64,000 nucleotides of DNA, from NCBI GenBank assembly GCA_035943635.1, contig DASZBX010000023.1, positions 1 through 64,000 on the forward strand. Direction: 5' to 3'. Below, one piece after another: positions 51,047 to 58,600 of the stretch. The notes beneath the pieces were generated by a model. It ran no database searches. It worked only from the letters and a program-made list of their open reading frames with translations, and was not told the DNA's origin. Source of the DNA: DASZBX01 sp035943635 (GTDB taxonomy: Bacteria; Actinomycetota; Actinomycetes; Streptomycetales; Catenulisporaceae). The position numbers were made by a program, and so were the translations under genes. The first letter of the stretch is position 1; each line of letters begins with the position of its first letter.

Positions 51047-53043
51047 TGGGCCGCCTCCACGGTGGCGTTGTCGGGGGCCGGGAGACGAGTTCCCGGCGGT
51101 GGCGCGTTGTCGATCTTGCAGGACAGGCTGCGGACCACTCGGGCCCGGGAGGCGCGTTCGCCGTCGGTGTCCCGGGCCCAGGAGTACGCCTCGGCTTCCA
51201 GGTCGCTCGAGGCGGCGAAGCTTCCGGCGGACGCCTCGGCCAGGATGTCCAGCAGGACCAGACCGCCGGGCCCGGTGGCGGCGGCCTGGAGCCAGTCGCG
51301 GGTCCGCACACCCAGCAGGCCGGAGGAGCCGCCGTTCATCTCGGCCCGCCAGCCGGAGACCAGGTATCGGCGGATGGTGTTGTCGGCCACCAGCGGTTTC
51401 GAACGCGTGGTGCCGTCGACGAGCCGGTAGGGATCGGCCAGGTGCAGGAACAGTTTGCCGTCCCGCCTGACCAGGTCCTCCCGGCGCTCCGGATGGGCAA
51501 TCCGGTGGAGCAGCCGGCGCAGTAGCCGATTGTCCTCGGCCACGAACTCGACCAGGACCCGGCAGGCGAGGTCGCCGACGTCACCGCGGCGCCTGGTGAG
51601 GTAGTGGAGGCGGACCAGCGCCTGTTCGGGGTAGGACTCGCAGAGACTGCCGACACAGACCTCGACGATCGCCGAGGCGAGGCCGTCGGAGATTCTCGGG
51701 CTGCGCGACCATTCGTAGGTCTGCCGGCGGAACAGGTGGCCATAGTGCTCGTCCTGGAGCCCCTGCTCCAGGACGAGCACCGCGTGGCGGGCCAGCGGGG
51801 CACCGCGACCGGTCTCGGACGTCTTCGTCAAGCGGCTGATCAGGAACCCGAGGTCGCCGATCCGGCCGATCCGCAGGCACTGCTCGGCGAAGCGGCGGAC
51901 GAGTTCGTCGCGGTCCTCGGCGGTCAGCGCAGGTTCCCGGACCGCCCGGTCCAGCCAGAACCGCAGTTTCGGCCGCAGGTTGGGCAGGGTGTCCCAGAAA
52001 TGGGCCCGGGCCGCGGCGTCGAAGGCCAGCCCGTCGAACCGGATCCGGCGCTGCGGATCGATCTCGGCGCCGATCTTCCGCAGTTCCTCGGCGAAGTCCC
52101 GGCGGTCCAGCAGGTGCCGCTCGTCGGCCGGATAGTCCACGACGGCCAGCAGCGAGGCCGCCGCGCCGAAGGCCGCATCGGCGGGAAGCCCGCAGAACAT
52201 CGCCGCGGCCAGGATGAGGGCGCGCGGGCGCCCGGGTTTCAGCTTTCGGATGTGGTCGGCGACGGCTTTGGCCCCGCCCTCCAGAGCTGTGAAGGCGTTG
52301 TGCCGCCACGTGACGAATCCGCCGGTGGAGTCGTTCGACCGGGCGGCCTGCATCAGGTCCACCAGAGTGACCACCGTGTGGACGGGCGCCTTCCCCAGGA
52401 AGTCCGCCAGGCCCGGTTCGGGCGGTGCGTCGGTGAAGTCGAAGCCCTCGACCTTCAGGTACCGGGCGAGGACGTACGACGGGTCCGGCCGCTCGATTCG
52501 CACGGCCATCCAGAGGTGGCCGCTGAGTTCGTACCTGTCGTGCGCCACGACCACCAGGCGCGCGCCGCGTGCTTTGACGGCCGCGCAGTACGAGGTCAGC
52601 TCGCGGTCGACGATCTTGTGCACTTCCTCGTCCGCGTCGGACAGGTCCAGCAGCACACGGTCGCCGACGTCGAGTTCCGACACGTCCCATGGATTGTGAC
52701 CGGAGAAGTCCGGGGTCGGGAAGGTCTCGTGGAAGTAGCCCCGGCCGTGCTCGGGCTCGTCCAGCAGTATCAGCGCAGTGGCCCGCCGTCCGCTCCCGGC
52801 CTCGCCCCGGAGCATGACGGCCGAGTCGCGGGCGAGCGCGATCTTCGCTTCCTGGAATCCGCCGGGTTTCAGGAAACGCTCTTTGAGCCATCGCAGACGT
52901 TCGTCCGACCAAGGTCCCGGGACTCTGGGCCGGAACCTGAGCAACGTCTCGGCCGTGAGCCCGGCCAAGAAGAACTGGTTTCCGCTTCCATGGTGCGATG
53001 GGGCCTGCGAGCCGTGGACCTGCGAGAAGTTGACTGTGGTCAT
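51043..53043 (-). CDS. STAND-like P-loop NTPase with degenerate Walker A (TIR cassette)
   Basis: The 666-aa protein begins with a short polar segment containing HHGSGNQFF (Gly-Ser-Gly-Asn-Gln at 19-23). It then has a P-loop region LRGEAGSGRRATALILL (Gly80-Gly85, Arg-Arg where Lys-Thr is usual), a Walker-B-like RVLLDLSDADEE and ARLVVVAHDRYE. The C-terminal ~400 residues are helical, with Leu/Arg-rich repeats suited to sensing. This is the architecture of STAND/NACHT-like signal proteins. Its ATG overlaps the TIR gene stop, and its own stop overlaps the membrane-protein ATG. I infer a sensor or oligomerising scaffold. Confidence 0.7.
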   Translation of the reverse strand: MTTVNFSQVHGSQAPSHHGSGNQFFLAGLTAETLLRFRPRVPGPWSDERLRWLKERFLKPGGFQEAKIALARDSAVMLRGEAGSGRRATALILLDEPEHGRGYFHETFPTPDFSGHNPWDVSELDVGDRVLLDLSDADEEVHKIVDRELTSYCAAVKARGARLVVVAHDRYELSGHLWMAVRIERPDPSYVLARYLKVEGFDFTDAPPEPGLADFLGKAPVHTVVTLVDLMQAARSNDSTGGFVTWRHNAFTALEGGAKAVADHIRKLKPGRPRALILAAAMFCGLPADAAFGAAASLLAVVDYPADERHLLDRRDFAEELRKIGAEIDPQRRIRFDGLAFDAAARAHFWDTLPNLRPKLRFWLDRAVREPALTAEDRDELVRRFAEQCLRIGRIGDLGFLISRLTKTSETGRGAPLARHAVLVLEQGLQDEHYGHLFRRQTYEWSRSPRISDGLASAIVEVCVGSLCESYPEQALVRLHYLTRRRGDVGDLACRVLVEFVAEDNRLLRRLLHRIAHPERREDLVRRDGKLFLHLADPYRLVDGTTRSKPLVADNTIRRYLVSGWRAEMNGGSSGLLGVRTRDWLQAAATGPGGLVLLDILAEASAGSFAASSDLEAEAYSWARDTDGERASRARVVRSLSCKIDNAPPPGTRLPAPDNATVEAAQ

Positions 53044-53795
53044 GCCTCGTCGTCTCCGGTGTCCAACACCCGGCGAACGGGCCCTGCGGTGCCGTACTGA
53101 TTGCCGCTTCCCGTGTGCACGGGCGCGTTGGAACCGTTGACGACGGTGCCGATCGATCCGCCCGCCATGTACCCGACTCCCGAATCCCGGACGGAGATAC
53201 GGTCCCGCCCTTGGAAGATGTCGCGGCCGGCCGGAGAGTTCTGGATTCCGCTGTGGTTCACGTTGTTGATGCTTGGGCCGCCGGTCGCCGGTGCGGGCTC
53301 GCCGGGTCGCGCGGTCGCGGTCCGATCGACCAACGAGGGGACGACGGCACTGATCAGCTCGCTGAGATGACCCAGATCGCGCTCGGCGTTGCGGTGGTCG
53401 TAGGGGACGGACTGGCAGTCGCCGAGTGGGCGCAGTTCCTTCGGCAGCACAACGGGCTTGAGGCGCTCGGTCCGCTTGCCGACGAGGACGGGGATCACGC
53501 GTGCCCCGGCGCTGAAGGCCTCGATGATCTCCTGCCGGACCCAGTCCTCGGGATCGAACAGCGAGACGAGGCCTTCGTCGTTCACGGTGAGCCAGTCCGG
53601 GCCGATCAGGGCGAGCAGCACTGCGCAGGTGCGCGCGTTGCGCAGCAGTGCGGTCCGGAAGTTCTCGCCGCCCAGGATCGTCTTGCCGGCGTAGAAGACC
53701 CGGTCCGAGCCGAACCGGTGGGAAAGGTCGCGTTCGATCGCCGCCGCTGCGTGTTCCACGTCACCGGTGCGGTAGTTGATGAAGATGTCAGGCAT
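53040..53795 (-). CDS. TIR-domain effector with Gly/Asn-rich signalling tail
   Basis: The 251-aa protein has a TIR domain (about residues 1-150): IFINYRTGDVEHAAAAIERDL, FYAGKTILGGENF, LLALIGPDWLTV and DPEDWVRQEIIEAF with the putative catalytic Glu89. Many bacterial TIRs hydrolyse NAD+ or make signal nucleotides when oligomerised. The tail (175-240) is rich in Asn, Gly, Ser and Val: NNVNHSGIQNSPAGRDI, YMAGGSIGTVVNGSN and HTGSGNQYG. It looks like an aggregation or amyloid-type signalling motif. Gly-Ser-Gly-Asn-Gln (229-233) also occurs at the NTPase N terminus. The stop overlaps the NTPase start. Confidence 0.85.
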   Translation of the reverse strand: MPDIFINYRTGDVEHAAAAIERDLSHRFGSDRVFYAGKTILGGENFRTALLRNARTCAVLLALIGPDWLTVNDEGLVSLFDPEDWVRQEIIEAFSAGARVIPVLVGKRTERLKPVVLPKELRPLGDCQSVPYDHRNAERDLGHLSELISAVVPSLVDRTATARPGEPAPATGGPSINNVNHSGIQNSPAGRDIFQGRDRISVRDSGVGYMAGGSIGTVVNGSNAPVHTGSGNQYGTAGPVRRVLDTGDDEA

Positions 53796-53834
53796 GGTGC
53801 TACCCCCTGAGGTGGGTTCGGGTGTGGTCCTGTG

Positions 53835-55169
53835 TCAGAAGTGTGAGACGTGCAGTGATGCGGTGAGCCTCGGCGACAGCCGGCGCACCGAGGAGTTGTT
53901 CCGGAACCTCGTGAGGGCGCGGGAGAGTTGGTGCAGTTCGATCCCCACGGTCGCCGAGCTCACGCCGTCCACGGTGTCGAGCAGCTCGCCGGCCAGTTCA
54001 CAGGCATGGTCGATCTCGCCTGCGCCCGCGTAGGCCAGGGCTCGTCGGATTCCGTAGCGGGACTGGGACCGCGAGGCGTCCGGGTCCATCGCGGCGATCT
54101 GCTGATCGAGCACCTCCGCGGCGGCCCGCGGGCGGCCGAGATCGTAGAGGCACCACCCGGTGATCATCTCGACCGGATCCGACAGGTGGGTCGGACCGAG
54201 CGCGTGGTCGGCCGAGGAGGACTCGGCCCGGGCCCGGAGCTGGAGGTCCCGGGCCTGGTCGAGACAGGCCATGCATGCGCCGTAGTCACCAGCGAGCGCG
54301 TGACCCTGGGCTTCGCGCCGGGCGGCTTGTGCTTGGATGTCGAAGGACGTCGTGCGCAGGCGGGCCTGCTGCGCGAGAGCGATCGTGCTCGCGGAGTCTG
54401 AGCGGTACATGGTGACCAGTGCCTGCCGAATGAGTCCGTAGGCGACGAGGCGCTTGTCGCCGGCGGTGGTCGCGAGATCCACTGCGCACTTGGTCCAGGC
54501 CAGGGCGTCCAGGTCGTGTCCGGCTTCCTGCGCCATCCAGCCGGTGTACTCGGCGTAGCGGGCGGTCAGGATGAGCAGGTCGTCGCGTTCACGAGGCGAA
54601 GCGCTGGACGTGTATCGCAGAAGTGTGTTGGCTTGCGCGACCAGCATCGGTAACACGACCTGCGCGCTGGTCACCTGGCCGAGTTTGCGCATATGTGTGA
54701 AGAGGTCGCCGAGAACCGCGAGCGGTGCGCCGCCTTGCGGGAAAGGCGGCTGCGGCGGGCTGCCCTGGCTGCTTCCGGGGGCATTGCCGCCGGCCAGGGC
54801 GGTGTCGAGGCCGAGTCCCAGGGCGAGTGCCGACCCGGCGACCGTTTTGATGGCTTCGCGCCGTTCGGTCAGGTGCTGGAGCCAGCCGGCCGCGTCCAGA
54901 TCCGTGGTCGCGGGCGGCTTCGTGCTGGCGGCGTTGCCCGCGCGGGATTGTCGCGGCTGCTCTCGCACGAGGGCGGCCAGTTCGCCGTCCGCATCGAGCA
55001 CGGCGTCGCAGCGCCGGGCCAGATAGGGCGAGGCGGTGCGGTGGCCGTTCTCGACCTTGCTGAGATACCCCTTGTCGTAGTTGACCTGGCGCGCGAAGTC
55101 GCCGAGCGACAGCCCGGCGTCCAGCCGGAGCCGCCGCAGCCGGGCCCCGAAGGCGACCGGTTCCGTCAC
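53835..55169 (-). CDS. XRE-family regulator with TPR-like sensor domain
   Basis: The 444-aa protein has an N-terminal helix-turn-helix (residues 8-62: RLRRLRLDAGLSLGDFARQV; NYDKGYLSKVENGHRTASPY). A Gly/Pro-rich linker and a long helical TPR-like domain (about 150-430) follow, with TARYAEYTGWMAQEAGHDLD and ALAGDYGACMACLDQARDLQ. This is a common actinobacterial regulator type. The GTG at 55169 follows GGGAGG. It lies 39 bases upstream of the TIR gene on the same strand and is likely to be its operon regulator or threat-sensing gatekeeper. Confidence 0.87.
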   Translation of the reverse strand: MTEPVAFGARLRRLRLDAGLSLGDFARQVNYDKGYLSKVENGHRTASPYLARRCDAVLDADGELAALVREQPRQSRAGNAASTKPPATTDLDAAGWLQHLTERREAIKTVAGSALALGLGLDTALAGGNAPGSSQGSPPQPPFPQGGAPLAVLGDLFTHMRKLGQVTSAQVVLPMLVAQANTLLRYTSSASPRERDDLLILTARYAEYTGWMAQEAGHDLDALAWTKCAVDLATTAGDKRLVAYGLIRQALVTMYRSDSASTIALAQQARLRTTSFDIQAQAARREAQGHALAGDYGACMACLDQARDLQLRARAESSSADHALGPTHLSDPVEMITGWCLYDLGRPRAAAEVLDQQIAAMDPDASRSQSRYGIRRALAYAGAGEIDHACELAGELLDTVDGVSSATVGIELHQLSRALTRFRNNSSVRRLSPRLTASLHVSHF

Positions 55170-55646
55170 GCCAACCTCCCTGGACGATGGTGCCGGGTTC
55201 GGCCTGCCCCGGCCGCGCCGGCCCGGGCGGGTCCGGGCGGAGCGGGCCGGAAGATGGCGGAAGAAGTACATAAGATCTCTCATTCTCTTAGCACGCGGAC
55301 CGAAGTCCTGGCAATGCTGACGAGGAACGTTGACCGGTTCACCGAGTCTGGTGGAGGCCCACACCTCATGATGGATCTGAATCCGGGCCCTGTATCGCCA
55401 GAAAGAGGGGTTGCCCGTTGTCTGTGTATGGGAAGACGGGATTTGGGCCCGATACCTCACGTGTGTCAACGGGCACCGGCGTCGCGTGGGCGGTGGCGTT
55501 TCGGGGCTTTATCGGTGATGTCCGGAAGTTGTCAGTGGGTTCGGGTAGCTTGGGGGATGGTCCAAAGGCGGGCCTGCCTGGGGGTTCTTGGCGGGATGAG
55601 ACAATGATCCGGGTGTGGGTGTTGGAACCTAGGGGGAGGGACGGCG
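55170..55646. other. Divergent control region between XRE cassette and giant gene
   Basis: 477 bases with no convincing ORF. It should contain promoters for both directions and includes an A/T-rich inverted repeat at 55272-55291. GGGGGAGGG just before 55647 is the giant gene's ribosome site. Confidence 0.5.
55272..55291 (-). promoter_or_regulatory. A/T-rich inverted repeat upstream of the XRE gene
   Basis: TAAGATCTCTCATTCTCTTA is bounded by TAAGA/TCTTA and is strikingly A/T-rich here. It lies about 103 bases upstream of the XRE start and could bind the XRE protein or contain its -10 region. Confidence 0.4.
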
Positions 55647-58600
55647 GTGGAAACCGTTGACGGCGAGTTCGACGCGCTGATCGAGGCGGGCGGGGTCGCG
55701 CCGGTCGGTGCGGCTGTCGGGCATCGGCGGGACGTGTTGTCTGCTCGGGTTTATGCGCATCCGGCGTTGGATGATCGTCGGGTTGTCACTCTGGTGCCTG
55801 AGCCGTTGGCGGCGGCGGAAGATCTGGCGATGGAGTTTCTGGGGTTCGCGGGGGCGACTGCGCCGCGGCAGGCGGGCCAGGGCCGGAGTGTCGGTGGCGA
55901 CGGCGACGGCATCGGCGGCGATCGCGGCGGCCGGGATGGCGGCGGCGCGACGGCGGTCGGGGTGGTGCGGCGGCGGGCGCTGGGGTTTCCGGCCTGGGCG
56001 TTGGTGCACGATCCGGCGAACGCGCGGCATGCGTTGGACGTGGTCAAGGAGATGGAGCGGTGCGCGCGGCTGGCCGGGGTCAAGCCGGGGCGGGCGCGGG
56101 CGGAGTTCGAGGCCTTGGCCGAGCGGCTGGCGGCGTCGGCGGCGCACTTCCTGCCGTCCTTCTTCGAGCAGGCCGCGCGTGCCTTCCTGGCCGCCGACAA
56201 CGCGGCGGTCGCGAGCGCGCTGTTCACCAGGGCGCGCGAGGTCGAGCGGGCCTATGGCGTGGCCATCGACGAGGACGAACTGGCCGCCTCCTTCCTGGAG
56301 TTCGCGCTGGCCGGGGCGGTGAGCGCGAAGGCGATGTCGGACTACGGCAAGCAGTTGGCGGGGCGGTGCGCGCCGGATGAGGCTTACCGGCGGTTCCGGC
56401 AGATGTGTGTCGAGCGGGTGGCCGCCGGGCTGCCGCCCTATGCTGCGATGCCGAGTGACCTGCGGAAACTCGCCCGCGCGGCCAAGCTGGACGACGCGGC
56501 GGAAGACGCTGCGGTCGCGCGGGACCTGCTTGCGCTGACCGCCGTCTCGCGGGCGGCGCTCGGGTTCTGGAACCTGTACCGGCCCGCGCTGGTGCGGGCG
56601 GGGAAGCACGATGTGCGGGTACTGGAGCTGCTGGTGAGGCTCATGCCCGATTTTCCCGGCTCGGAGAACCCGGTCGCCGACGATGCGTGGCTTGAGCTGC
56701 TCGAACAGTCCGGCGCGCTGGAGCTGCTGGCCGGTGGCGGTGGCGGTGGCGGTGTCGGGGCCAGCGTCGGGGCGCCTCGGCCGGGTGTGGCGGTCGACTG
56801 GCTGAACCGGTTCGTCCGGCACGCGGCCCGGCCGTCGCACTGGCGTTGGCGCTCCGAGCAGGCCGAGCGGCCGCGTCGCAGCAGGCTGCCCGGCAGGCTG
56901 GTCGAGCGGTTGGCGCCGCGGCTGGCGGCCGAACAGGCGACGGGCGCCGGAAAGCTGGTGCTGTGCGCCTGGCCGGACGCGGACATCGACCTGATCGACC
57001 AGTGCCTCGCCGCGGGCCTACGGGTAGCCGCGCCGACCAGGCAGTTCTCCCTCAACCTGAGCGCCTGGCTGGCCTCGGGCTCCCCCCGCGACCTGGCCGC
57101 GTTCGCCGCCGATCGGTCCCTGCGGCCGACGCTGCGCAAGGCCGTCATCGCGCTGGCCTCCGGCAAGCTCGACCGAGCCCGCGGCCAGCGGTCGCTGGAC
57201 GAGGTCGCCGAGCAGGTGGTGGCCTGCGCAGGACTGCGCAGCGTGGTGCATGACTACCTGGCCGAGCAGGCCGAGGCGGCGGTCGCCGGAGGGCTCGCGG
57301 ACCTGGAGGTCCACGCGTCGTTCTGGCGGCGGCTGAGCAACCCGGCGCTCTACCTGGCGAACCTCCACGCAGTGCGCCGCGTCGCCGAGTTGGACGTGGC
57401 CGCAGTGCTCGGGCAGGCGATCCGGGCCGGGATCTTCGACGAGTACGGGTGGCAAGCGCTGGACGAGGCGTGCACAGCTCTGGCCGGAGTCGAGCCCGGG
57501 GCCGATGCGCACCTGATGAACCTGGTCCGGCCGAGCGCGGCGAGCGCGGATACGGCATCAGGCGGCAGGCCTTTTTACGGCACGTACCACCGGGTCTGGA
57601 GGGCGATCCCGCAGTGGCCGTACCTCATCTTGTCCCACGCTGACGCGGTGTCCGTGGTCGGCGCGGCAGAGAACGTCCTGACCTGTGACGACGCGGCGCC
57701 GCGGAGCAATCCGGCGACCCAGTCCGGACGCAACCGGGCCAGCGTCCAACCGAACCGGATCCTGCGTTTCGTCGACGGCAAGCTGCTGGTGGCCTGGCAC
57801 GCCGGGAACACGCAGCTCGCCTACTGGCACTCGGACCCGAACACCCTGATCAGCTGGTCCGCAAACATCGAAGCGCGGGCGACGCCCAGTTCGCTCGCCC
57901 TGCCGGACGGCGGCCGCACCTTCGGCGGGAAACCCCTGACCTACCCGGTCCCGGACTGGAGCGAATCGGCGCCGGTCATCAGCGACGGAACGTCGTACTG
58001 GACCCTGCAACAGGTGACACCGGAACTGAAGAACCACGCGAACCACCGCCATCTGCCAGCGCAGCCGCGTCCCAGCGGCGCCGTGCCGACCTGGCTCGGA
58101 CTCGACCCGGTCACCGGCGAACGCTTCAGCGCGAAGCCGCCGTCGTTCTTCGAGGGCGGCGTAAACGAGGGCGAGGTGGTGGCCGAGGCGAGCTGGCTGC
58201 GTCCGGCCGTGCCGGGCGCGCACTCCAGCCCGCTCGGCTGCGCGCCAGACGGCCTGCTCGGCTCGCGCACCCGGCGGGCGGCGGACGGGGCCGAGACGTG
58301 CACCGGGACGGACGGGCGCCGGATCGTGCTCGACCGGGTCCCGGCGAACTATCACGTCGTCGGCGCGCTGGACGTGCCGGGCGCGGGCGCCGCGAACCGG
58401 CTCGCGATCCTCGAAAACGAGCGGCAGATCGGCTGGTATCTGGCCGACGGGACCCGGCGGGTCGCGGCCATCCAGCCGGGCGCGCAGGCGGCGGGCTACT
58501 CCCGTGGCACGTGGTGCATGCCGCCGGTCGAGTTCTGGCATTTCCTGACGGTCCGCGACGAAGCCGGTTCGGTGGCCCTGCGGCGGCTGACCGACGAGAC

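Noticed and set aside
53893..53903. GAGTTGTTCCG inside the XRE gene matches part of the MITE terminal repeat
   Set aside because: Only 11 bases match, the flanks differ, no second end is present, and the reading frame continues naturally through it. Probably chance.
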